Source of the DNA: Yponomeuta sedellus
Lineage: Eukaryota; Arthropoda; Insecta; Lepidoptera; Yponomeutidae
DNA length: 64,000 nt
Direction: 5' to 3'
Assembly: GCA_934045075.1 (NCBI GenBank)
Contig: OW203722.1
Location: 1,581,001 to 1,645,000 of the forward strand
The notes below the pieces were generated by a model, which did no database searches, was not told the DNA's origin, and worked only from the letters and a program-made list of their open reading frames with translations. Each line of letters opens with the position of its first letter. The first letter of the stretch is position 1. Of this stretch, positions 11,401 to 26,400 are shown in pieces. The translations under genes and the position numbers were made by a program.

Positions 11401-14400
11401 TATCTTTTTCCCACGGGAAAAATGGATAAACCACGGGTAACACCGCCGGGCAAAGCTAGTGCTCAATAAAAGCCACTGTCTTTGTACGCTCGAATACTAA
11501 AACAGGGTATTTTTCGTCAAATGTACCGTGTGAGACCGGTCCCTTGCCATCCGCATCCTACGCATCCAGATTTTAGGCATGCACCAATGAAAAGCACTCA
11601 CAATAGTATAGTAATGCCGGCAGTCGGGGCGGAGTCCCGCGGCGTCGTGCGGAGTGACGAGGTAGAGCAGGTGGCAGCTGCCCTGCAGCACCAGCCCGCG
11701 CGCCGCCGCCTGCAGGTCTTGAAGCAGCGCGCGGGTCGTCGACAGCTCCAGACAACCTGGGGGCGAGTCTCCGAAATGCATAGCTGTTCGTTATCAACCC
11801 TTGTATGTTCCCACTGCTGGGGCACGGGTCTCTTCCTGCATCGCAGGAAGGTTAGGCCACACTCCACCACGGGGGCCAAGTCCGGGTTGGTGGAGTATTG
11901 TGAGACAGTGGCGGGCCTTACTGTCAGAAGTTATCAAGCCGCCCGTAAGGCCTATGACATGGCTTAACGACTGCCATTATATGACAGCCGGCACCAACGG
12001 CTTAACGTGCCTTGCGAAGCACGGAAGCGCTCGGAAGAATGCCACTAGCGGTAGTCACGGGACGCTCACCCATCCTGTACCTGACCGCGCCTGTTGTTGC
12101 TTAATCAAGTGATTCATTCCACTCACTCGGTTCGCCTAGGCCACGAGCGCTTCATAGTTGTTCAACAGAGTCATATTAAAATCCTATTTAGAGGCTAAAA
12201 ATTCCGCCCATGCCGGGACTCAAACCCGCGACCTCTGGCCAACCGTACCAGCGCTCTTCGAACGGAGCTAATCTCGGCATCGTTTCGGCATCAGCGAAAT
12301 TTCACAACTCTTTACACTATTCTCTGTATTATTTATATATAATTCATATTAGTCCGGTAATGGTCGTTTTACTCACGCTATCGGTGGTCTAGGAGCCAAT
12401 CGCATTGCAATGGTATAACCCGTGCAACGTAACTCGGCACCTCGCGCGATACGATCTTCTTCACGAGAGATGCCTATTTAATTTGCGAGTATGACATTGT
12501 ACTGCTATTGCTTTGTAGACTACCAAATTGAAGCAAATGACAAACAATGTCGTGGTTATATCGTTGAAAGATAAGATGTATTACACTCTCCGGCCTCATA
12601 GGTCCCACGGGCGAAATAAAGGTTTCGAGTAATCTATACTATTCTGTTCCTGATTGGTTACTTGAATTCCACAAATTCCTTATTTAGTTGCAGCGAATTT
12701 CAAGGTAAGTGCGCTTATTGAAGTTTTCACTTCAAAAAACGCTAAGGTGAGAATGGCGGAGGACAGCGAGAAGTAGCGTGCCCTATTAACTTAATTCCGA
12801 ATTCACTTCCACTCGTAATAACCGCATATAAGGACACCTAAAGATTGTACAGCTTAATTTTATTATTACAGTCATTATTCTGTAATAACGGCCTCGGTGG
12901 GAATCAGAATGTAAAAATAACAGTTGGGGACTAAAATTTACCAATCATGCCGAAACAGTTCATCGGTGAGTAGTATTTCATTGTATTTTTGTCGGCCTCG
13001 GTGGCGCAGCGGTTAGGCACGCTGACTGTAAAACCGAAGGTCTCGGGTTCGATCCCCGGCCGGGTCAAACTAGGAAACGGTCTTTTCTAGGTTGTCTCGT
13101 GTCCTGGATGTTATCTATGTATTTCTTGTATTAAATCTATCGTCGAGTTAGCATCTACAACACAAGTCATTTGGTTGTACTTAGAATGTCCATGAATATC
13201 TATATTAAAAAAATATATATTTAATAAAAATATATTTTTAAGTATAAGTATGTATATCAATATTCATATTTGCACCAACTACCCGTCTCACTTTTCCTTC
13301 AGCAACTAACTCTCCATCGTGGGTTGCCTGGAAGAAATTGCTCTAAGCAATAAGGCCGCCAAATGTACTGTATCTTTTTAATTATGTTTTGTTTGTTTTT
13401 TCCTGGTGTACAATAAAGAATATTCTTATCTTATATATCTATATATTCTTAAGTCCAGCAATGGTCGAATACGGTCTAGTTGACGAGGGAGAAAAACCGC
13501 CATACCTTTGATAGCAGCGTTCCCCAACAAACTGACCACCAGCTCGCTGTCGTCATACACATAGCGTGTGCCACTCTGACACTCAGCCACCAGGTGACTC
13601 TTGTGAGCGTCCTCGGCTGGTTTGCCTGTCGGGGCCGACACCTCAATGGCGCCGCTTTGAAGGAGAGAGCGGATGGACGCGTCGCAGAGTTGCTTGATAT
13701 CCACTTGTAAGCTGTGGGAGAATTATTGGTCTATTATAGACGATTACACTATTTTTATTTTTAATGCACTAACCCGTGCTAAGGAACAAATTTAAAAACC
13801 TATTTAGAGGCTAAAAATTTCACCCATGCCGGGATTCGAACCCGCAACCTCTGGCTATCCGTACTATTGACGGTTTACGTGTACTGACTTGAACACAACA
13901 CACACATAGACCATCAATCCAGAAGTCTGATCAGTCACTTCAGCTTTCTAGTCTATGCACAAGTCAAAACAAACTGTCAAAGTTTGAAGGTCGTGTTCAA
14001 GAGATTTTTAACAGCCCATCTAGTGGGGTGAGTCAGAAATCTGTCGTAGTCTCTTTGTTCAGTATTCTCTCTCTCGCGCACGCGTGGTGACCAATTGCAG
14101 CTGCTTGACCAGCAACTCATTAAAGAAGTATCTTCTCCTAATTATATTCTTTTTAATGCACTAACCCGTGCGCTAAGGTCAATTTTAAAAACGTAATTAG
14201 AGGCTAAAAATTCTACCCATGCCGGGATACGAACCCGCGACCTCTGGTTAACCGTGCCAGCGCTCTCCCAACTGAGCTAATGGGCGACTCACCGGCATCA
14301 GTGAAATTTCGAACCTCTTTACAACACTCTCTGTATTTCGTACAGGCAGCGACATCTGGCTGAACTAATTTGCATCACTTGCAACCCCGAGTACCTACTT

Positions 14401-17400
14401 TGCAGTTGCCATATCTTCTCCTGTACAGCCGAAAGCGCGCCACGCACTCGCCGCCTCGGCTGCACCCGGATAGTTTCCTGCCTTACCGCCACAGCACTTG
14501 CCGCTCGGTGCTGTGTCTCTGGAGCTGGTCAATACGTAGGCATAGTTGACACGCACGTTGAAGAGCCAACAGCATCCTCACATGTCTGCTTGTGCAGCCA
14601 GCAGCATGCTCATCATGATCCGCCTCAGATGTACCCGCGTGATTGACAGCTATTAATAGTACCACAGCAAAGCAGATAATCTAGTAAACAACTGCAGGAG
14701 CGTCAAAATCCACCTTACCTCACCGTCTGCGCAGCCAGTAGCGTGTGCCCCGAAAGCCATTTCAGCTGTGCCCGCGTATTAGTCAGCTTCAGCGTCACAA
14801 CAAGCAGCTGGTCTGTCACGTCGCCGGCGGAGCTGAGCCAGCATTGCAAGACTCTTAAAAATCCAGCTGGTTAATCCCTCACCTCTTCGCCTGCACAGCC
14901 GGCAGCGTGGTCCCCACGAGCCGCCTTTGCTGTATCTGTGTTTTGGCTAGCCGCAGCGCCACAACATTAAGCAATAACTAGTCTATAATGGCGCCGGCCG
15001 GCAGCATTAACATAACATTTTACATGCTGGCACATACATTGCTTCTGGCCCCACACTAGGATACCCTGTGTCGTGGGAACCAGAAACAACGACATCACAA
15101 ACATGTAAACATCCAAGACCTGGACTTTTTTTTTTGTTTCCAGCCGGGATTCGAACACGGGACCTCTTGCATGGCAGGCAGACGCGCTACCGCTACGCCA
15201 CAGAGGTCGTCAAGTTGCAGGTGTATTAAAATCCAGCTGGGTGACCTCTCACCTCTCCGCCTGCACAGCCAGCAGTGTGGCCCCGACGAGCCGCCTGAGC
15301 TGCGGGCGGGTGGTGGCCAGGCGCAGCGCCACAGCACTCAGCAGCAGCTGCTCCAGCGCGGCGGTGCCGGCGCCGGCTCCGGCCGCCAGCCGGCTGCGCG
15401 CGGCGCCCACGCCGCCGGCCAGTACTTCACGCAGCTGCGGCCACTCCGCCGCGCTGCTGATTATTATGCTCTCGCCTGGGGACGGGGAGATTCGTGTCAC
15501 AGACTTCACCTACTGGACTGATAAAGATAAAAGATAAAAATTTTATCTAAACCACTTACTAACAAATTGTACATTTTTCCAATTACATAAAAGTATGATT
15601 AGCTTAAGTATTAATCTAGAAAATGGTTGATATTAACAATCAAAGGTTCACCGTTGGTCCCCACTGGTAGGAGGAAAGCATAGTGATCGTTGAAGAGAAT
15701 GTTTGATAAATAGATTATACTATTTTTATTTTTAATGCATTAACCCGTGCTAAGGACAAATTTAAAAAACCTATTTAGAGGCTAAAAATTCCACCCATGC
15801 CGGGATTCGCGGGTTCGAATCCCGGCGTGGGTGGAATTTTTAGCCTCTAAATAGGTTTGATAAATAGATGTTAACGATTTGAGGACCTATGTGAGACAGA
15901 TCGCTCGCAGCACCCTTATGATTGTGAATGAAATCTGTAAAATAGTTATGCAGTTCTGTCCAAGGGCAAGAAGAAGTAACTTACCACGGGAAAATTCTAT
16001 GTTTAGCAGAATACGGGTTGATTGGTTGGCTGTGCGGTCGGTCCGACGGACGGTCAATTTGTCACGTAAAAGCCAATGGCCTAGAAAATCTGATTCACCG
16101 GTAAGTTTGAAGTTGTTTTGTGCATTTTTCTCCATAATGATATGATTATAAAATGGACATCTAGTTTTACTTGTAACGTTCAATAATTCACAATTTCTAC
16201 ATTTAAATAAAATACTTTGATTTGATTCGATATCTTTTAACAGCAAAGCCCGCCACCGTCTTAGAATGCTCCAGCAACCCGGATTTGGCCCCGTGGTGGA
16301 GTGTGGCCTAACCTTTCTGAGATGCAGGAAGAGACCTGTGCCCCAGCTGTAGGTACAAGGGTTAATATCAACTTTGACTTGATTCATCATCTGCTTGTAC
16401 ACCACACCTACGGCTTTGACAGCGCTATCTACTAGAATAGAAAATATTTGTCTTGAAGCGAAGTGAGGCACAACAATCACTTATACTAGAGGCATTATAA
16501 TTTACAAATTACAAACAGCAATTTATATAAATTACAAATGAGGACAAAAAGTTCTGTGCCTCGGCTTATAACTAATGTACACCAATGTGAAACTTGTAGC
16601 CAATTCTCAGGCAAGGCCTTTTCTTAAACTAAATTATACCTATCTGGGTATAATTAGTTTGAATTGTAGCCGCAGTTTCTGCGCTACTTTGAATAAAACC
16701 TTTTCATTTCATTATTATACTAATTTATGAGAATAAAGAACACACGCGCATGATGACAGATGCGAGAACTAAGGGTGATATTACACTTATCAAATATCTT
16801 TGTCCAATTTTGGTCTCAAATATTTTATAAAATTTCTTTGAGGTAAGCCCATTCCACTTGTCCAATATTTTTTGTACAGTCTTAAGAAAATGGTGGAACG
16901 TGGAGCGTCTTCATGTGCTGCTATTGCGTCTTTAAGTGGTGCTATTATTATCGTTATGTTATTAATGAAAAACCAAAAGTCAAAACAAAAAAAAAGTATT
17001 TATTAAAAAAAATGTCATTGTAATCGTCCACGATACGACGATTTCTGTTTGCAGCCATTTTGATTTAAGTGTCATTAATATTTGACCAAATATCGGTGTT
17101 TCCAAGACATTTGATAAAGTCGTCCAATTTCTTTGATCAAATCGTACCTACATTGGGCAAAGTTTTTGATAAGTGTATAATACCACCCTAATGGTCCTAT
17201 AGGCTAGAGATCCGGCTCTACCAAGCTACAATCTTCAGGCTGAAACGTCTCACCCGCCTCGCAGTGTCCGGCGCGGCCGGCGCGGCCCACCATCTGCCGG
17301 TAGGCGGCCAGCGTGAGGAAGTCGCGAGCCACGCGCGGCGCGCGGATTATGACGCGGCGCGCCGGCAGGTTCACGCCGGCCGCCAGGGTTGAAGTGCAGC

Positions 17401-20400
17401 AGATCACCGAGATCACGCCGCTCCTAACGTGCGACGGTTGCTTTCATTAGATGAGACGAGAAAAACACGGAGCAGGCTATTTTTTTTTCTTCTTCAGGCT
17501 ATATTAGTCCCGCAGTGGACTAATATAGTCTGAAGAAGAAAAAAGAGTGGACATAGCCCTCCCCTAATGAGCGCCATAGCGCAAGGTTGTGCCATCATTG
17601 GGAGGTAATGCCCATAGTCCCCACGCTGGGCATGCGGGTTGGGGATCGCAGTTTGGTGGAATTGTACTGTAGGGGGCGCTGCTGCCCACCCCTCGGTTTG
17701 TTTTTTTTATTATTCATTAGGTACACCAACAGCAAGCACGCAAACATGATAAAGCTTATACTAAAAGTGACTTAGGGCTAGCGATTATGCCAATTAAAGG
17801 TATACACAGCATTTTTAGACTTACATATACGCAGACAACTAGAAATGTAATATTACAATACGGTGATAATATAGATGTTATTACCACGTAAGATAAGAAT
17901 TTAAAAATTACCGCCCACTTCTACTCTTTTTTTATGCTTTGGGCTAGCCTTCCGTGGTAATAACATGTATAATACGGTGATAATATAGATGTTATTACCA
18001 CGTAAGATAAAAAATTAAACATTCTTATCTTACGTGGTTAAGACGTTACGTGGTAATTACCACGTAAGATAAGAATTTAAAAACTCTTATCTTACGTGGT
18101 AATAACATCTATATTATCACCGTATTATAGATGTTATTACCACGCAAGGCTAGCCCAATAGCATAAAAAAAGAGTAGAAGTCGTAAGTGGGCGGTGCCCG
18201 CGTGCCTCGCATTAGCAATGTTTTGCCTATGCGTAGTCTCTGACAGTTCTTCTTGCCTCAGTTGTAGTTTGTTTCTAGTAAAGAAAACAATCGTAAAAAC
18301 TCTACTAAAATGCCTCCTTGTGCTGTTAGAATGTAAAAATAAGAGTTGGGGACAAAAATGTATCAATCATGCCGAAACAATTCATCGGTAAGTAGTATTT
18401 CATTGTATTTTTAAATTAAATTGGTAATGACATACACAAGGAAACCAATCCGGCTGAGTAGCCACATAACGGAGATTTGTTTTTCAATTTTCGACTTTAT
18501 AGCCTAACACATAAAACTTCTCGAAGATCAGACGCGGTGGTAGTTCCATCTAGTGTAAAGTAGCGGTACTACAAAAGAAAGAGTTATTGTCAAACTTTCA
18601 TTGTTGTCCATTGATTTTGATCCTTGTTTACATAATTAAAAGGTTCATATTTAACTGGAACTTTAATGATATAGACCTTTTGACGTTGTCTTTATTTACC
18701 AATGGCAGTTTGGCATTCATAGTGTGCGTTTGGTTTTTAAGTGTGAGTTTGGTCACACGGTTTTCATACTAATGGTTCATGTCACTACTTCTACTCTTTT
18801 TTACGTTCTGTGAGCCCAATGCCTTCTAAGGTACTGGGTAAGGTAAGGGGTTCGGGTTCCTGCACCACCTATGTGACATAATAATATCCTGTGGTTTTAC
18901 AGACGCAGGAACGCAGAACGATAGAACGCCTGACCGCTCGCCCCAGCGGTCCCAGTAGTACCTTTAGAGCTTAGCCAAGAGCAGTGGTAGCGGAGCGGTA
19001 GAACGCTGGCTCCTTAATCTGAAGGTCGTGGGTTCGAAGCAGGCATAAATGTCTTTGTTTTCTAAGTTATGTACATTTGTGAAGTTATAGTACCACTCGC
19101 TACTGTGAAGGAAAACATCGTGATGAAACTCAGATTTCCAAGTTGCCAATCTGCGGTGGACACGTGTGGCAATCAAGCCCATAGTCTCTCTCTCTAAGAG
19201 AAGGCTTGTGCCCTACAGAGGCACGTTTACAGGCTACAAAAATCCAACGTTTTTATTAGTTTCACTAATATGAAACCAAAAGGTTTACAACAGATCTAGA
19301 AATTCAGTTGCTTACTTCTATCGCTTGCTACGTACAATGAATCGAATCGAATTTTCAAATTGTCCTTAGCACGGGTTCTTTTTCTTCTTCAGGCTATATT
19401 TGTCCACTGCTGGACATAGCCTTCCCCTAATGAGCGCCATAGCGCAAGGTTCTGCCATCATTAGGGGGTACTGCTCATAATCCCCACGCTGGGCATGCGG
19501 GTTGGAGATCGCAGTTTGGTGGAATTGTACTGCAGGGGGCGCTGCTGCCCACCCCCCGGTTTGTGTGCCTTAGTCGCCTTTTACGACACCAGCGGGAAGA
19601 ATTTGGGTTGGTGTTATTCTCTAGGCCGACACCACACAGCACCGGTTAGTGCATTAAAATAGTATATTTCATTACAAGTGCGGAAAGGCTGTCATTGCAA
19701 AGAGTTTCGACAAATGTCTACCCGAGCCGAGACGCACGCAGCTGAAGGCGAGGGTTGACAGTCGGAACAAGTTGCAATGACGGTTCCGCACGTGTACTGA
19801 ACGACTATTTTTAATACAGTTGCGAAAAAAATAAGCAACTTAATAAAGAAAAATTATTTGGAAAATGGCGTCAACCGTAAAAAAATATAAGCAGAGAATT
19901 TTTTTCTTCACTCATTCTAGAAGGCAAAGGGAACTATGCCCGTACAGCCAAGTCTTCAGTAGATTTTTTTATTGATAGAAAATGAAATTTAATGAGATGA
20001 AATGAAATGAAACCTAACAGAAATAAAATAAAAACTTAACTTATTCCATCAAATCATTAAATCTGATATTTAAACAAATTAGTAGCTCATAAAAACTTCT
20101 CTGATTTTTTTTTTAGTAAAAACTTCATAGTTGGTTGGTTTTTCTTTTTTATAGACATTATTTTGACAGTTGGGAAAGAAAAGGCACGAGTGCGGTAAAG
20201 GTAAAAAAGCACGAGTGTGTAATAGCCCACATCCCGCACGCTATACGTCCCTGTAATACGCCACTTTTTGAGCAACTGTATTAAATAGTACATTACATAA
20301 CTAGGGTGGTAATACAAAGAAAGGCCGAGATCGCAGAAGTTTGCGGCCCGAGCTGCAAGCGAGGGACGTAAATATGCGATCGAGAGCTTTCTTTATTACC

Positions 20401-23400
20401 TCCCGTGTTGTGAAAATCTTTTTATGTCTACACTTGGCCAGAAAGCGGCTTTTTCCGTACGCGCAGCGTGCGGAAAAAACCACTTTATTGCCAGGTGTGG
20501 CATAAAAATCATTTAAATAACGAATGAAATGAAATGAAATTTATTGGGCAGAAGAAGAAACCTTTCACATTGCTTTACACTGTTTGTTAAACTTAAAATA
20601 TTTATGAAGATGTGATGTCGTTGAGGTTTCAGATTTAAAGTTACAGCTGATATCTAAGCTAGACTGGGTCTGTAATATAGATACCAGCTTCCATTAATAA
20701 TGTAGTCTGAGGCTACAATACAGTAGCACGAGTGAAAACCTGAAGGGCACAGAATCGCCCAACTATGAGGCGAAGTGGGGAAATCTCAGAGTGCTTAGTG
20801 CGAGTTTGACAGATCCAATCGAATAACTTTACTGCCGCGTTAATCGAGCATTGAGTAGTGAGTATGAGTAAGTTAACCGTTCGAACTGGCAAAACGCTGT
20901 CACAGTACAACTCGCACTCGCGTTTATTCGTGTTTTGGCTGGTAAACGTGTTCACTTCTCAACGTACACCATTACAACTCGCAGTCAGCAATTTTAATTT
21001 CCATACTTGTCGCTAGGTGGCGCTTCCTCGATGCCATAGAAATATGAGTTTACGTTAACGCGATCGAGTAGTTAAAAAACTCGCACTAAGCACTCTTGTC
21101 AAAATAGCTAACTAACTAGAACTTAGACAGTTGAAAGCGAATCTCGGCCTTAAAAGCACCTACCTAAAGGCGTTTTCGAGCAGCGCCCTCTCGTCTGCGG
21201 CCAGTCCCGCGTGGTGGTAGGCCACCCCGCAGCGCACGGCGCGCGCCAGCTCGGCGGCCGAGCCCTCCTGCCTCAAGGCGCTCTGCAGGGACAGGCGCTC
21301 TTCCCTCCGGTGCTCCGTCATCTCCCTGCGGGGACAGGTTCCAATGAATCAACGATGAATGAAAAGGTTTTACATTCTTTTCAATGCACCAACCCGTGCT
21401 AAGGACAATTTTAAAAAGCTACTTGGAGGCTAACGGTCTTATTAATAAAATCTCGTTTCCTTAAAGTGCTGTTAAAGTACATATTAACGCTGTTTTAACC
21501 TTTGAAGGACCAAGTTATAGCGCGTTTGACGGCCGTTTTAGGGAATCGTGTTTTTATTAATAAGACTATAAGTTCCACCCATGCCGGGATTCGATCCGTG
21601 CCATCTGTGTATCCGTGGGCTATCTGGCTATCTCAATCTGGCACGGATAGTCAGAGGTCGCGGGTTCGAATCCCGGCATGGGTGGAATTTTTAGCCTCTA
21701 AATAGGTTTTTAAGAATGAAAAGGTTTTATTGAAAGTAGCGCAGAAACTGCGGCTTAATGAACGTTACAATTAAAACGACCGAGCACCTCTGTGGCGTAG
21801 CGGTAGCGCATCTACCTACCATGCAAGAGGTCCCGGGTTCGAATCCCGGCTGGGAACAAAAACAAAACCCCAGGTCTTGGATGTTTACATGTCTGTGATG
21901 TCGTTGTTTCCGGTTCCCACGACACGGGGTATCCTAGTGTGGGGCCAGAAGCAATGTATGTGCTTGCATGTAAATGTAAATATTATGTTATGTTAAAACT
22001 AGGTGCCGGAGGAAAAATGGACAAAAAATACTCCAAGGCTTTTTCAGGCTGCTACTAGATTAGGCGTGCTGTCGCTCATTAAATCCCATATGATACTTAA
22101 CACTAATCACATCAAACTAATATTATAAAGGCGAAAGTTGTCGAGTGTGTATGTTTGTTACTTCTTCACTACTAGCGATGAAGGGATTTTAATAAAATTT
22201 GTTATGAAGTTAGCAGACACCCTCGATTACGTAAATTACGTTTCACTGCGGGAAAATCTCTTATTCCAATGGGAAAATCGATAAACCACGGGAACACCGC
22301 GGGTTATAAATATACATATATACACAGCTAGTGTGTATATATATATTTTTTTATTTATTTTATTTTACGGTGGATATTAGTTTAACGGTTAAACTAATAA
22401 CCACTGTAATCAATATTCTAGCACCTTACCTTGCTTTGATTTTTAATAAATGTGTTGACCAGGGAACCTTTCCTAATCTATTAAAGTTAAGTAAAATCGT
22501 ACCCTTGTTTAAATCTGGTGATAGTGAAGATCCAAATAATTTCAGACCTATAGCAATACTGCCGGTGCTAAGTAAAGTTTTTGAGAAAGTAATATTACAT
22601 CAATTGCAAACTCATTTTAGTATAAATAAGCTTTTCCATAAGAAACAGTTCGGGTTTACAAAAGGCCGCTCAACGACGGATGCAGGCATATCTTTGAGGC
22701 GTGGGAGGAGTCGCAGGATGCCATTGGGGTTTTCTGTGACCTGTCTAAGGCGTTTGACTGCGTTGACCACGAAACACTTCTCATAAAATTGCACCGATAT
22801 GGTTTAAGTAATAAATCACTAAGTCTTCTTCGATCTTACTTAACAGACAGAACTGTAAAGGTTGATATTAATAGAGTTAAATCCTCAGGTTCTGATGTAA
22901 AAGTAGGAGTCCCTCAAGGACCCAGTTCTATACTGGGTCCGTTCCTTTTTTTGGTATATATAAATGATTTGCCCTACCTAGTAGAAAAGCTTTCGCAGAT
23001 AGTGTTGTTTGCAGATGATACTTCCCTAATTTTTAAAGTAAAGAGAGGTATAAGTAATGTAGACGATGTAAACAATGCCTTATCTACAATTCTAAACTGG
23101 TTCACTATAAATAATTTGATGCTAAATGCAAAAAAAACAAAATGAATCAAATTCTAACTACCCAATGTTAAAAATGTTGACACGAGTTTAAAGACATCTG
23201 GTGAAAGGCTAGAGCTGGTAGAGTCCACGCTTTTTTTAGGCATAACGATAGACTCAAAACTGCAATGGGGTCAGCATATTGGAAAACTGTCGGGTCGTTT
23301 GAGACAACTTACAGACGTGTCGACGGCTAGGCTGGTCTATTTTAGTTATTTTCAAAGTGTCATGTCGTATGATTTGTAATTATGGGGACGGGCAGCAGAT

Positions 23401-26400
23401 ATAGAAACCATATTTGTCTTGCAAAAAAGAGCAATAAGAGCTATTTACAACTTAAACAGTAGAGAGTCGCTTAGGGAGCGTTTTAAAGAAATAGGCATTC
23501 TTACACTGGCTTGCCAATATATATTCGATAATATAATGTATGTCCAAAAAAATATAACTATGTTTAAATTAAATAGGGACGTTCATAACGTAAACACAAG
23601 GAATAGAAACAAGGTTGCTTGTACTAAATTCCGATTAGCCAAGGTAGGCACATCATTTGTAGGTTACTGCGTTCGTTTTTACAACAAAATTCCAGAACGT
23701 GTTCTATCCTTGTCTGAAAATAAATTTAAAACTTTTATTAAAAATTCGCTATGTAAAAAGGCATATTATAGAATAGACGACTATATAAACGATCCTAGTC
23801 CGTGGTAGTAAACCAATTCCACCGCGATTTTATTGATAAGTATAACATATCATACAAGTGTGTATAGACGACGTGATTGCATATTAATAACTATATGATA
23901 CATTATATTACTGACAAAAACTTAACTGCAAGTTTGCTAAAGGTCATTCGAATGGTAGCGTGGTGTTCGGGTCATCTATCTCCCTCCAAAATGGTTGAGA
24001 CTGGTGATGGCTGAGCACTGCGTTATGCTCGTGAACGAGTGCTGTTCGTGTGTCTGGCCGCAGCACTTATGTTTTTGCCCTATTATTGTGAGACATTTGA
24101 CTAATGCTTTAGCACTTAGGGTTGTTAATGGCAATCATGAAATGTTATTAGGTTTACTGGAGTTTTTTTTCCGCTGCCTTTTTCTCCACTACAATACGGC
24201 CCGAAGGCGGTGGCTTACCTTTTACATTGTACATTGACATTCAGCAAACAGAATGTAAATTCTTTACGTTGAAATAAAATGATTTGAATTTTGATTTTTT
24301 TTTAATTTGGCGGTTTACAAAACTGCCATCTGCTAAACTTAAATTAAAACTACAAAAAGTACATCAATTAGAGTTACTAATTAGGTTACAATTAGTTTGG
24401 CATAAAATCTTAAGTATTAATTTGGTTGAGGCCAAAGAACCAGAGAAAATAGATAGATATCTTGTAAGCAAATATGATTGTTGCATTATATTTATTGAGC
24501 CCAATTCACACCTTTAAAGCCGAATCATTTATAACAGTAGTCATTGATTAGAACAACACCCATCAGTACCTACAATGTATTTACCTGTCTTGTCCAATTT
24601 AGTAAACAAGATTCTACCTCAAAATAAAATTGACATTTGATTTTAGGAGTATTTATTTATTTACTCATTTGATATATACAATAAGAACTTACAGTTAAAC
24701 CAAAACTACATGTTTCACGCAAGTTATGAACTTGGTTTATAGAATACACAACAGTGCAAAAATAAAGCCCCATGATTTTATTGCTTTTTCGAGAAGAGAA
24801 CAGAACAATAGGGGACATTTTTTTTTTCTTTGGTCGTATTTCTTTGGAAATAATAGTTATTTTTAAGTTTTAAAGTTGATTTTTTAGAACCGGAAGTGAC
24901 GTAGGCTAGAAGGCAACATAAAACATAATCTTTGCCTCTACTATACTTTACTTAAAAAAATTGTCATTGCAACATCATGCAATTCGAGTTGATTCTAAAA
25001 GTTGTTGACAATTGACGTTATACTTCTTTTTTTTGGGTGACAAAGGCAAATTCGTAGATACCACGCTGTAGAGCCGCTGTGCAGGTTTTTTTATTTTATT
25101 TTATAATAGAAAAATCTCTGAGTATAATTCTTATATTCCTTGAAGCTTATTCTCCAAATGGGTTTTTTATTTCAGCTTAATATTTGTTTGAATTATTGTC
25201 CATTGGCAGCGTGTTATCTAAAATAGTGTGCCAGGTACTTCTTTTGCGGAAATGTGCCAGTTTTTAACTAAAAAGTCCACTTCAGCGGTAGAATGTTGTT
25301 TACTAAAATGGACAAGGAAGGATAAATAGACTGTACCTGCGTTGCATCTTACAGAGCAGCGCGGCGACGTTCTCGCAGTTCTTCTTGGTGGGGCAGAACA
25401 CGAGGCAGGAGCCCTGCGGCGCCACCTCGGCCGCCAGCCCGCCCAGCCAGTCGGGGTCCAGCGCCTGCGCCGCCGCCGAGTACTGCGGACGAGCGGCGTT
25501 TCGACGACATTGCGAGTAAACCGAAGGGCGTTCATCAACCCATTCGTTATCAACCCTTGTATGTCCCCACTGCTGGGGCACGGGTCTCCTCCTGCATCGC
25601 AGGAAGGTTAGGCCATACTCCACCACGGGGGCCAAGTCCGGGTTGGTGGAGGATTGTAAGACAGTGGCGGGCCTTACTGTCAGAAGTTATCAAGCCGCCC
25701 ATAAGGCCTCTGACATGGCTTAACGACTGCCATTAAATGACAGCCGGCACCAACGGCTTAACGTGCCTTGCGAAGCACGGAAGCGCTCGGAAAAATGCCG
25801 CTAGCGGTAGTCACGGGACGCTCATCCATCCCGTACCTGACCGCGCCTGTTGTTGCTTCACCAAGTGATTGATTCCAATCACTCGGTTCGCCTAGGCCAT
25901 GAGCGCTTCTTCATGCACCCATTATGTCCCCCAATTCTTCCCGCGGGTGTCGTAAAAGGCGACTAAAGCACAGAAACCGGGGGGTGGGCACTTGGGCAGC
26001 AGCGCCCCCTGCAGTACAATTCCACCGAACTGCGATCCCCAACCCGCATGCCCAGCGTGGGGATTATGATAGCACAACGTGGCGCTCTTTAGGGGAGGGT
26101 CCAGCAGTGGACTAGTACAGCCTGACGATGAGGGGTCCGGGTCTCTTCCCTGAGTAAGGTACAAGCGCGCAAAAGTCGCGACTTTGCATTACATTAATTG
26201 TCAAATTCTAACTTTCAGCGTGACTCACGTCAACGTACTACCCATACTGCAGTGGGGCGTGTATAGGCTACATAATGAAAAACAAACTACAACTAGTAAG
26301 TAGGACAGTCCCGCACTCACATCTATTTATTCATTTATTTTATTAAGTTTACAAAACAGAACACATTTAAAAACCTATTTAGAGGCTAAAAATTTCACCC

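Noticed and set aside
12994..13068. Possible tRNA gene (A-box and B-box, foldable)
   Set aside because: It continues into repeat sequence, has an eroded acceptor stem and belongs to a SINE head family. The same applies to the tRNA-like stretches at 1720, 7660, 18980, 21784, 47812, 54842 and 58842-59534.
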